Positions 1-5,227 of a stretch of DNA of 5,227 nt are shown here, one piece after another. The stretch is from Prolixibacteraceae bacterium (lineage in GTDB: Bacteria > Bacteroidota > Bacteroidia > Bacteroidales > Prolixibacteraceae). The translations under genes were made by a program, and so were the position numbers. The notes beneath the pieces are model-generated. The model saw only the letters and a list, made by a program, of their open reading frames with translations. It was not told where the DNA came from and did not search any database. Positions within the stretch are counted from its first letter, which is position 1, and each line of letters starts with the position of its first letter. The DNA lies in the NCBI GenBank assembly GCA_016931875.1, contig JAFGDX010000343.1, forward strand, positions 1 through 5,227. Direction: 5' to 3'.

Positions 1-1440
1 GATGAAGTAAACAAATTTGTTTGGGAAGGGCTTGCCACTTACTATTACTGGGTAAACAGTGTTCCGAACCTGGTAAATCCAAAATTTAACAACAACGATA
101 GTTTAAATGCCTTTTTGAATAAATATTCCAATCCGGAAGATCTCTTTTATGATCTTCTGTACAACTACCAAACCATTGACAAATGGTCGTTTATTGTTGA
201 TAATGCGCAGGAAATCGACAACTGGCTTACAGGCATTTCCGAGTCGATGGGTTTTGATTTTATGCTGAGTTATTACGAAGACAACAGCAACAAAATAGTA
301 GGCTATGTGCGCTATGTGCTGGAAGGTTCTCCGGCCGATCTGGCAGGAATTGAACGGGGCGACTTTTTTCTTACCGTAAACGGCACACAACTCACCGATG
401 CCAATTACCAGGAACTGTTGTTTACCAAAAAAACATACAGTCTGGGCATGGCCAAATTTGAAAATAATACCTTCCTCGAAAACGGAATCAAACGTACCAT
501 GACTGCCGTTGAACTACAGGAAAACCCGATTTTGCTCGACACTGTGTACAACATCGACGGGATAAATGTGGGCTACCTGGTTTACAACGGATTTACTTCC
601 GCTTACGACAAAACCATTGGCAATTCATACGATATTTTGCTCAACAACACCATTGGCGAACTAAAAAACAAAGGTATCAGCAAACTGATTGTTGACCTGC
701 GGTACAACGGCGGTGGTTCGGTTCAAACATCCATGTACCTGGCCAGTATGATTTACGGTACCAATACAAGCCAGGTATTTGCAAAATACAAGTACAACAA
801 CCTGCTGCAGGATTATTTCACACAGGAATACGGCGATGATTACTTTAACTACTATTTTACCGATGTGATTTATGAAGAAGAATGGGAACTGAAAGATGCA
901 GAGGGAAATCTATTACAAACGGTAACAACCCCCGAAACTCCGATAAACAGTTTAAATCTCAGTGAATTATATGTAATTACTTCCTCCAATACTGCTTCGG
1001 CAAGCGAACTTCTGATCAACGGTTTGTCGGCCTATATCGATATCATTCAGATAGGAAAAAACACTACCGGCAAAAATGTTGGCTCGTTTACCATACGGGA
1101 TTATCTTGAAAACGGCGAGGTCAACCCAAATCATACCTGGGCAATGCAACCCATTACATTAAAAATTGCCAATTCAAACGGGTATTCCGAATTTATCAAC
1201 GGTCTCACCCCCGATATCGACGGAAAAGAAAGCGCTTTGAATTTGATGCAACTTGGTGACACAGAGGAAACTTTGTTGAAACTTGCGCTGGATCATATTC
1301 GCGGGATTGAAACCAAGTCGGCCACATTGGAAGATGTGATTTCATTTAAATCATTAAAAAGTTCAAAAGATTTTTTAAGGTTTAACAAAGATATGTATGT
1401 TGAGCCTGAACTTCTGCCCGCCCGGAAACTTGTCAGATAG
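1..1440 (+). CDS. S41 family (tail-specific/CtpA-type) serine protease, 5' end off the window
   Basis: Frame 1 is open from base 1 to the TAG at 1438-1440 (479 residues seen), so the start lies upstream; the TTG at 115 is an internal Leu codon. Window residues from 1 begin DEVNKFVWEGL, a helical segment typical of the N-terminal domain of Bacteroidota S41 proteases. A PDZ-like segment follows from about residue 100 (GSPADLAGIERGD at 109-121), which in this family binds substrate C-termini. The protease core has DLRYNGGG at 232-239 and the nucleophile motif TASASE, with Ser333 (codon 997-999). Lys358 (codon 1072-1074) lies 25 residues on, the same Ser-Lys spacing as in E. coli Tsp, so the catalytic dyad looks intact. 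A tail of about 50 residues follows the core. By family, it is exported to the periplasm or anchored as a lipoprotein and cleaves proteins there; the signal sequence is outside the window, so location is inferred. The substrate is unknown. A terminator follows at 1479-1508. Confidence 0.93.
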   Translation, partial: DEVNKFVWEGLATYYYWVNSVPNLVNPKFNNNDSLNAFLNKYSNPEDLFYDLLYNYQTIDKWSFIVDNAQEIDNWLTGISESMGFDFMLSYYEDNSNKIVGYVRYVLEGSPADLAGIERGDFFLTVNGTQLTDANYQELLFTKKTYSLGMAKFENNTFLENGIKRTMTAVELQENPILLDTVYNIDGINVGYLVYNGFTSAYDKTIGNSYDILLNNTIGELKNKGISKLIVDLRYNGGGSVQTSMYLASMIYGTNTSQVFAKYKYNNLLQDYFTQEYGDDYFNYYFTDVIYEEEWELKDAEGNLLQTVTTPETPINSLNLSELYVITSSNTASASELLINGLSAYIDIIQIGKNTTGKNVGSFTIRDYLENGEVNPNHTWAMQPITLKIANSNGYSEFINGLTPDIDGKESALNLMQLGDTEETLLKLALDHIRGIETKSATLEDVISFKSLKSSKDFLRFNKDMYVEPELLPARKLVR

Positions 1441-1478
1441 CTGTGCTATTTCAGAACATAACAACACCATAAAAAACG

Positions 1479-1508
1479 AGAGGCTACTTCAACAAGCAGC
1501 CTCTTTTT
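1479..1508 (+). terminator. Rho-independent terminator of the S41 protease gene
   Basis: AGAGGCT (1479-1485) pairs with AGCCTCT (1498-1504). An inner CTT/AAG pairing (1487-1489 with 1494-1496) continues the stem across one A-C mismatch and closes on the tetraloop CAAC. A T run follows (1504-1508). It starts 39 bases after the protease stop. An A run at 1471-1476 on the other side means it could also act weakly on the minus strand. Confidence 0.85.
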
Positions 1509-1530
1509 ACTAAATCTAAACCAAACCATA

Positions 1531-1562
1531 TGAAAAAATTTACCGGCTTCTGAAAAGCCGGT
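1531..1562 (-). terminator. Rho-independent terminator of the DUF2807-like gene
   Basis: ACCGGCTT (1542-1549) pairs perfectly with AAGCCGGT (1555-1562), an 8-bp GC-rich stem with a 5-base loop. Read on the minus strand, the stem is followed by AAATTTTTTC (1541-1532), the T tract of an intrinsic terminator. It begins 14 bases past the stop of the minus-strand gene ending at 1577. Confidence 0.82.
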
Positions 1563-1576
1563 GAAGAGAATATTCA

Positions 1577-2275
1577 TTAATCATTTGTTACCGACCCCAG
1601 TCCTTCAATGTTTTTTGTCACCTCGGGGTTTCCGCGGTATTTTATTTTTCCCACGCCCTCAATTTGTGCATATAACTTATCCGTTGCATAAACATTTCCT
1701 GTTCCAACACCTTCAACCCTAAAAGTCACATTTTTGGTTTTTAATTCGCCGGCATCAATATGTCCTGCACCGGAAACTCTCACGTCCAGTGATTTGGCCA
1801 CACCATCCAGTTCAAACAGCACCCCGCCTTCACTTATCACCTCTACATCATCTGCTTTTATATTCATTTCTATTTTTGCGCCGCCTTCCACGTGTATTGC
1901 AAAATCATTCAAATCCAGATATCCTTTGGTTTTGAGTTTTACGCCCCCTTCAATGTCAATTCTTTCCAGGGTTTCGAATGTAATGTATAAACGAATCCTG
2001 TCGAAATTAAAGTGCTCCCTGTCTACCTTGAGTTTTAACGATTCTGCATCGCTGGTAATTTTCAGGTAATCAAAAACATCAGCATCCGAAGCTTTTACCA
2101 GTAATGAGTTTTCCTTACCCTGAATAAGATATACCTGATACCCGCCCTCGAGCTGAATTTTCTCAAAATCGTTTAATTCGTAGGTTTTTGATTCCCACCC
2201 GGAATCATCCTGACCGTAAACCAGTGAGGTGGAAAAAAATAAGGCAATTGCAGATAAAATGGTGAAAAGTTTCAT
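1577..2275 (-). CDS. Secreted DUF2807 / GIN-domain-like β-repeat protein
   Basis: 232 residues. Residues 1 to about 21 are a typical signal peptide: Lys2, a hydrophobic core, then SLVYG just before QDD. No lipobox Cys is present, so it should be a soluble periplasmic or surface-exposed protein. The mature part consists of short alternating β-strand segments with a recurring turn motif: EGG at 43, 109, 130 and 149, SGAG at 168, EGVG at 188 and 206, EGLG at 224. From 109 on, the period is 18-21 residues. This matches the architecture of the Bacteroidota 'putative auto-transporter adhesin, head GIN domain' family (DUF2807), where SG.G turns are usual. No enzyme motif is visible, and the family's function is largely unknown despite the adhesin name. 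ATG at 2275-2273 is chosen because it places the signal peptide exactly at the N-terminus; the leader AGAAAGCC is at most a weak ribosome site. It lies 102 bases downstream of the membrane-protein gene on the same strand and probably has its own promoter. Confidence 0.85.
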   Translation of the reverse strand: MKLFTILSAIALFFSTSLVYGQDDSGWESKTYELNDFEKIQLEGGYQVYLIQGKENSLLVKASDADVFDYLKITSDAESLKLKVDREHFNFDRIRLYITFETLERIDIEGGVKLKTKGYLDLNDFAIHVEGGAKIEMNIKADDVEVISEGGVLFELDGVAKSLDVRVSGAGHIDAGELKTKNVTFRVEGVGTGNVYATDKLYAQIEGVGKIKYRGNPEVTKNIEGLGSVTND

Positions 2276-2297
2276 GGCTTTCTAATTTTTTACATTT

Positions 2298-2305
2298 CAA
2301 AAGTA
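2298..2305 (-). promoter_or_regulatory. Bacteroidota-type -7 promoter element for the DUF2807-like gene
   Basis: On the minus strand this reads TACTTTTG, an exact match to the TAnnTTTG -7 consensus of the Bacteroidota primary sigma factor. It would give a leader of roughly 15-20 bases before the ATG at 2275. No TTTG -33 element is present at the usual 19-21 base spacing, so the promoter may be weak, activator-dependent or served by another sigma factor. Confidence 0.5.
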
Positions 2306-2346
2306 ACAGCATAAAAATGTATACCGGGCTTTATTTCGATAAACGG

Positions 2347-2374
2347 ATGGAATTAATAGACGAACAATGGAATT
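2347..2374. repeat. Exact 8-bp direct repeat, possible operator
   Basis: ATGGAATT occurs at 2347-2354 and again at 2367-2374, exactly 20 bp apart (about two helical turns). Read on the minus strand (AATTCCAT) the pair sits about 42-76 bases upstream of the putative -7 element of the DUF2807-like gene, just after the stop of the preceding gene. The position and spacing would suit a dimeric activator binding direct repeats. No regulator is identified, and a chance match in AT-rich DNA remains possible. Confidence 0.3.
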
Positions 2375-2377
2375 TGA

Positions 2378-2989
2378 TTATTTTATGGCCTCCTGTTTAT
2401 CCTGCGGATGAAGTTTTATGAGATACAGTAACCCGTAAATGGCTAAACCATACACCACTGCAACAATAAAAACATCCATAAAAATTACGGATTTCAGCTG
2501 AAGAAAAACGTTGGCAAGGTAAATACCGCCAAACGCCAGAAGAACAAAAAACAGACGCAGAATTTTCGGATTTACCTTGCGAATGGTTTGGGCGGCAAAA
2601 AACATCCACAACACACCCCCGGAAGTAACCAGAGCACCTTCAACCGAATTTCCCTGGTTGAATTTCAGTAATCCAAAAATAATGGGTATCACGCCGGTAA
2701 TCACCAATCCCCGCGAAATACTCCGGCTTATTTTTTGTCGTTGTGTTTTGTCTTCAATTTTAGGAAAAAGTGTCTTTTTTAGCGGCTTGGGGCGGTATTC
2801 CTTTGCCAGCAAATCATCTTCCGAAAAAATAAGTTTTCGTTTTAGGGCCTCATCAATGGCTAAGCGGGCAGCTTCAGGCTGGTAGTGGCTTCTTTTTTTA
2901 AGAATTTCCAGAATCTCCCCGTCACTGTATTCCGGAATCTGTTTTGCAAAATCCGGTTTCTCCTGGTGAACCTTTGATTTTTCCATCAT
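2378..2989 (-). CDS. Uncharacterised four-helix inner-membrane protein
   Basis: 203 residues; I cannot name a characterised homologue. Residues 1-85 are charged and cytosolic-looking. They contain a helical segment, YSDGEILEILKKR (21-33), followed by YQPEAARLAIDEALKRKLI (36-54), a pattern I associate with N-termini of small Bacteroidota membrane proteins of unknown role. A basic linker (about 62-93, rich in Lys and Arg) precedes four hydrophobic helices at about 94-110, 117-135, 144-163 and 168-191, then a short polar tail. There is no signal peptide, no Cys, and no enzyme or transporter motif that I recognise. By the positive-inside tendency the N-terminus should be cytosolic. ATG codons stand at 2989-2987 and 2986-2984; the first is kept, but the second is equally possible and changes one residue. 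No Shine-Dalgarno sequence is visible. The next gene on this strand starts 102 bases on, and no terminator separates them, so read-through into it is plausible. Confidence 0.8.
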   Translation of the reverse strand: MMEKSKVHQEKPDFAKQIPEYSDGEILEILKKRSHYQPEAARLAIDEALKRKLIFSEDDLLAKEYRPKPLKKTLFPKIEDKTQRQKISRSISRGLVITGVIPIIFGLLKFNQGNSVEGALVTSGGVLWMFFAAQTIRKVNPKILRLFFVLLAFGGIYLANVFLQLKSVIFMDVFIVAVVYGLAIYGLLYLIKLHPQDKQEAIK

Positions 2990-3004
2990 TTTAAGATAAT
3001 TTTA
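2973..3004 (+). promoter_or_regulatory. Candidate promoter for the YqhD-like dehydrogenase gene
   Basis: TTTG at 2973-2976, a 20-base spacer, then TAATTTTA at 2997-3004. This fits the Bacteroidota layout TTTG-N19-21-TAnnTTTG except for the last base of the -7 element. It would give a leader of about 60 bases before the ATG at 3072. The -33 element overlaps the first codons of the divergent membrane-protein gene. Confidence 0.35.
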
Positions 3005-3071
3005 TGAACCTAAATATGAATGTTTTTATATGAACAACAAAACGAAAAGCATCAACTAAAAATTTTTTACT
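2990..3071. promoter_or_regulatory. Divergent AT-rich promoter region
   Basis: 82 bases between the minus-strand membrane-protein gene and the plus-strand dehydrogenase. It must hold the minus-strand promoter: a possible minus -33 TTTG lies near 3038-3041, with the poor -7 match TATTTAGG 21 bases downstream. TATGAA occurs three times on the plus strand (3003, 3015, 3029). No hairpin or riboswitch-like structure is apparent. Confidence 0.4.
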
Positions 3072-4229
3072 ATGAATAATTTCGAATACAAAAATCCGGT
3101 GAAGATTATTTTTGGGAAAGGCACCATTCCTTCCGTAGGCAAAGAACTTCCTGAAAGTGCCAGAATTTTAATGACATATGGCGGTGGTAGCATTAAAAAA
3201 AACGGAGTATATAACCAGGTAAAAGAGGCATTAAAAAATTTCGAACTGTTTGAATTTGGAGGAATAGAGCCAAATCCGCATTACGAAACCTGTATGAAAG
3301 CCATTGAACTGATAAAAAAAGAAAACATTACGTACCTGCTTTCGGTAGGTGGCGGCTCTGTATTGGATGCCACCAAATTTATTGCAGCAGGGGCATTGTA
3401 CGGGGGCGATCCGTGGGATTTCCTGTCGCAGCGATACATTGTTAATGTGGAAAAAGCCCTTCCCATTGGTGCTGTGTTAACATTGCCGGCAACGGGTTCC
3501 GAAATGAACGGCAACGCGGTAATTACCAAAGCAGCCACGCGCGAAAAAATGGCCTTTGGATCACCGCTGGTTATGCCGCAATTTTCAATTCTCGACCCGG
3601 AATGTATCTTTACCTTGCCCGACCGGCAGGTGGCAAACGGGGTGGTCGATGCATTTGTTCATGTGCTGGAGCAATACCTCACCTACCCTGTAAATTCGCC
3701 CATCCAAGACCGTTTTGCCGAAAGTATTTTAACCACCCTTATTGAAGAGGGACCCAAAGTGCTGGCCAACCGGAATGATTACGATGCAGCAGCCAATTTT
3801 ATGTGGAGCGCAACCATGGCACTTAACGGACTCATTGCAACAGGTGTTCCGCAGGACTGGGCCACCCACATGATTGGACATGAACTGACAGCTTTCCACG
3901 GAATTGACCACGCGCGTACACTGGCCATTGTTTTACCGGGTATTATGAATATTAAAAGAGAAAACAAAAAAGAAAAAATCCTGCAGTTTGGCCAACGCAT
4001 TTGGGGTATTTCCTCAGGAACCGACGAGGAACGAATAAACCGCGCAATTGAAAAAACAGTGCAGTTTTTTGAATCACTCGGAGTGCCCACAACCCTGTCC
4101 GGTTATGAGGTGCCGGAAGAAACCATCGGGAAAATTTCAGCCCGCTTTAAAGAACGAAAAAGCAAACTGGGCGAAAAAGAAGACATTGACTACAAGCAGG
4201 TGGCTGATATTCTGAAAGACAGACTCTAA
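3072..4229 (+). CDS. yqhD: Iron-containing alcohol dehydrogenase, YqhD-like NADPH-dependent aldehyde reductase
   Basis: 385 residues, the full length of the YqhD/BdhA branch of the group III metal-dependent alcohol dehydrogenases, and alignable by eye with E. coli YqhD almost end to end. Shared blocks include FGKG (14-17), the nucleotide-binding YGGGSIKK (36-43), FGGIEPNP (62-69), GGGSVLDATKFIAA (93-106), LTLPATGSE (136-144), ANGVVDAFVH (188-197) and GVPQDWATHMIGHEL (258-272). The metal ligands of the family are all present: Asp193, His197, His266 and His280. Members reduce short-chain and reactive aldehydes to alcohols in the cytosol with NADPH, often protecting against aldehydes made during lipid peroxidation or sugar metabolism. 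The physiological substrate here cannot be read from sequence. ATG at 3072 gives MNNF, identical to the start of E. coli YqhD; the leader lacks a Shine-Dalgarno site. It appears monocistronic, with a divergent gene upstream and a terminator at 4241-4267. No YqhC-type AraC regulator is adjacent. Confidence 0.95.
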   Translation: MNNFEYKNPVKIIFGKGTIPSVGKELPESARILMTYGGGSIKKNGVYNQVKEALKNFELFEFGGIEPNPHYETCMKAIELIKKENITYLLSVGGGSVLDATKFIAAGALYGGDPWDFLSQRYIVNVEKALPIGAVLTLPATGSEMNGNAVITKAATREKMAFGSPLVMPQFSILDPECIFTLPDRQVANGVVDAFVHVLEQYLTYPVNSPIQDRFAESILTTLIEEGPKVLANRNDYDAAANFMWSATMALNGLIATGVPQDWATHMIGHELTAFHGIDHARTLAIVLPGIMNIKRENKKEKILQFGQRIWGISSGTDEERINRAIEKTVQFFESLGVPTTLSGYEVPEETIGKISARFKERKSKLGEKEDIDYKQVADILKDRL

Positions 4230-4240
4230 AAGATAAAAGC

Positions 4241-4271
4241 AAAGGATTCCGTTGCAAGGAATCCTTTCTTA
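4241..4271. terminator. Shared bidirectional terminator between convergent genes
   Basis: AAAGGATTCC (4241-4250) pairs perfectly with GGAATCCTTT (4258-4267), a 10-bp stem with a 7-base loop. T-rich sequence follows on both strands: TTTCTTATTTTATC on plus, and TTTGCTTTTATCTTTT on minus. It lies 11 bases after the dehydrogenase stop and a single base after the aminotransferase stop (4271-4269), so it serves both genes. Confidence 0.85.
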
Positions 4272-5087
4272 TTTTATCAGATTCGGGTTTCGTTCTGAAA
4301 TATATTTTGTTATCAGCAGATTATAACTCTCCATCAGTGACCTTACCACATGGTTTTGAGGATTAAAAACAATATCTTCCACCTTGTGAACCGGCAAAAC
4401 TTTGGGTGACGTACCGGTTAAAAATGCCGCGTTGTACGATCCCGAACGGGAAAGAAAAACATCACTTTCCGTGTAATTCAGGCCAAGATTCCGTATCAGT
4501 TCCAAAATTTTTTGCCGTGTAATTCCCAAAAGTACTTTGTTTCCCGGCGGTGTAACAATCAAATCATTTTTTACAAAAAAAACATTGCTCCGGCTCCCTT
4601 CCGTAATTTTTCCCAATTGGTCGACCAGCAAAACCTCGTAAAATCCTTTTTCGGCGATAAGTTCGTTGGCCTGCTGTCTTACGGAGGTCTGAAAAACCTT
4701 TGCATTTGGGTTATCTCTTTCAGCTTTTAAAATACCGCAAACCACTCCCTTTTCAACCATTTCCGGGGTGGGATAATTGCTGGGTATAAAAAAAGCTTTC
4801 AAATTTATTTTACACGAAATAAGAACATTGCCTTCGTTGGTTTTATTTTTCAGAATAAGTTGTTTTAGCAAATTCTCTATCTGAATTTCGTTAAAGCGAA
4901 TGATTTTACCGGCAATACGGGCCGATTGATAAAACCTGTTTAAATGGTCTTCAAGAAAAAGCGGAACACCATCTACAACGCGCAGTACCTCGTAAATTCC
5001 CCCTTCATTTTCTGATGGTTTAAAAAACCGATTGTGCAACACAGAATCATTCAACACAAAAAAATCGTGGATCGGTAAAAGTGCCAT
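4269..5087 (-). CDS. Class IV (fold type IV) PLP-dependent aminotransferase or lyase family protein
   Basis: 272 residues, in the size range of D-amino-acid aminotransferase and aminodeoxychorismate lyase (PabC) and shorter than most branched-chain aminotransferases. Recognisable landmarks: HLNRFYQSA (48-56), with Arg51 at the usual phosphate-binding arginine; Lys130, which falls 33 residues before Glu163 as in E. coli PabC and is therefore the likely PLP lysine; ITEGSRSNVFFV (161-172), with Glu163 as the residue facing the pyridine nitrogen; the phosphate-binding GITR (188-191); and TGTSPKVLPV (224-233). The N-terminal glycine-rich motif usual in the family (..GDG.FE..R) is replaced by ENEGGIYEVLRV (27-38). 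By family it is a cytosolic PLP enzyme acting on amino acids or aminodeoxychorismate; substrate and stereochemistry cannot be decided, and no folate or branched-chain amino-acid gene is adjacent. The start at 5087 gives MALLPIHDFF, with an A-rich leader and no Shine-Dalgarno site. The stop abuts a shared terminator. Confidence 0.88.
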   Translation of the reverse strand: MALLPIHDFFVLNDSVLHNRFFKPSENEGGIYEVLRVVDGVPLFLEDHLNRFYQSARIAGKIIRFNEIQIENLLKQLILKNKTNEGNVLISCKINLKAFFIPSNYPTPEMVEKGVVCGILKAERDNPNAKVFQTSVRQQANELIAEKGFYEVLLVDQLGKITEGSRSNVFFVKNDLIVTPPGNKVLLGITRQKILELIRNLGLNYTESDVFLSRSGSYNAAFLTGTSPKVLPVHKVEDIVFNPQNHVVRSLMESYNLLITKYISERNPNLIK

Positions 5088-5142
5088 ATTTATTTAGTTT
5101 TATGGTAAATTTATTGTTTTGTTTTGAAACTGGTTTTGAATC
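5088..5142. promoter_or_regulatory. Divergent promoter region between aminotransferase and right-edge gene
   Basis: 55 AT-rich bases separating two divergent starts. TAAATTTA near 5106-5113 is an imperfect -7 element that reads the same on both strands, so it could serve either gene. GTTTTGAA occurs twice, at 5121-5128 and 5133-5140. No clear TTTG -33 element at proper spacing was found for either direction. Confidence 0.3.
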
Positions 5143-5227
5143 ATGAATAAAATTCCATTACCCATAACATTTAATGCACACAAACACCATTTCCGGTTTT
5201 TACAGCAACAAATTGAAAACTGGAGAA
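5143..5227 (+). CDS. 5' end of an uncharacterised gene running off the right edge
   Basis: ATG at 5143 opens a frame with no stop through the last base: 28 codons beginning MNKIPLPITFNAHKHHF and ending at Trp-Arg. The composition is protein-like, and the start is divergent from the aminotransferase with a 55-base gap, a normal promoter-sized space. The piece has no signal peptide or membrane segment; it is rich in His, Gln and aromatic residues and suggests a cytosolic protein. I do not recognise it well enough to name a function. No Shine-Dalgarno sequence precedes it, as elsewhere in the window. The frame is short enough that a chance open frame cannot be excluded. Confidence 0.6.
   Translation, partial: MNKIPLPITFNAHKHHFRFLQQQIENWR

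Noticed and set aside
115..117. TTG as start codon of the S41 protease
   Set aside because: The 38 codons before it are open and match the N-terminal domain of related proteases; there is no ribosome site and no signal peptide after it.
1734..2069. 111-codon plus-strand open frame, Ser/Pro-rich
   Set aside because: It is fully antisense to the DUF2807-like gene, and its composition is what the reverse of that gene would give.
2397..2609. 70-codon minus-strand open frame overlapping the membrane-protein gene
   Set aside because: Out-of-frame shadow on the same strand; Cys/Tyr-rich random-looking sequence with no independent signals.
3779..4090. 103-codon minus-strand open frame
   Set aside because: Antisense to the strongly conserved dehydrogenase core; no family resemblance or start signal.
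4695..4700. Apparent loss of the PLP lysine in the aminotransferase
   Set aside because: Counting back from Glu163 places Lys130 (codon 4700-4698) at the same spacing as the catalytic lysine in PabC, so the residue looks present.
5121..5140. GTTTTGAA direct repeat at 12-bp spacing
   Set aside because: It lies in a T-rich tract of low complexity where such repeats arise easily; nothing else marks it as a site.
1..5227. A new defence, mobile or secretion system
   Set aside because: All sizeable genes fit housekeeping or envelope families, intergenic gaps are short with normal terminators, and there are no inverted-repeat ends, integrase, transposase, array or abrupt composition change visible.

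Overview
The window looks like ordinary chromosomal sequence from a member of the Bacteroidota. Reasons: the S41 protease and the DUF2807/GIN-like secreted protein are of types common in that phylum; start codons are preceded by A/T-rich leaders with no convincing Shine-Dalgarno sequence; one promoter -7 element fits the Bacteroidota consensus TAnnTTTG exactly; and the base composition is moderately AT-rich. The protein style (secreted β-repeat protein, marine/anaerobe-like YqhD homologue) would fit Bacteroidia such as the Marinilabiliales, but that rank is a guess.

Layout: (1) 1-1440, plus strand, the 3' part of an S41 (C-terminal processing/tail-specific type) serine protease whose start lies off the left edge. 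(2) 1441-1576, a convergent gap holding two separate hairpin terminators, one serving each strand. (3) 2989-1577, minus strand, two tandem genes: an unrecognised four-helix membrane protein, then a secreted DUF2807/GIN-type β-repeat protein with its own likely promoter in the 102-bp gap between them. (4) 2990-3071, a divergent AT-rich promoter region. (5) 3072-4229, plus strand, an iron-containing alcohol dehydrogenase very close in sequence to the E. coli YqhD aldehyde reductase. (6) 4230-4268, a compact bidirectional terminator shared with the convergent gene 5087-4269, a fold-type-IV PLP aminotransferase. (7) 5088-5142, a second divergent promoter region, followed by the first 28 codons of a plus-strand gene that runs off the right edge.

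The genes are mostly single transcription units in alternating orientation, and I see no pathway linking them: a periplasmic or outer-surface protease, an envelope pair of unknown role, a cytosolic aldehyde/alcohol oxidoreductase and a cytosolic aminotransferase. No intergenic stretch exceeds 136 bases. I found no tRNA, rRNA, CRISPR array, insertion sequence, prophage gene or toxin-antitoxin pair, and no sign of a new defence or mobile system. The points most worth a second look are the glutamate-glycine ladder in the DUF2807-like protein, an exact 8-bp direct repeat at 20-bp spacing upstream of that gene, the unusual N-terminal region of the aminotransferase, and the two uncharacterised genes.
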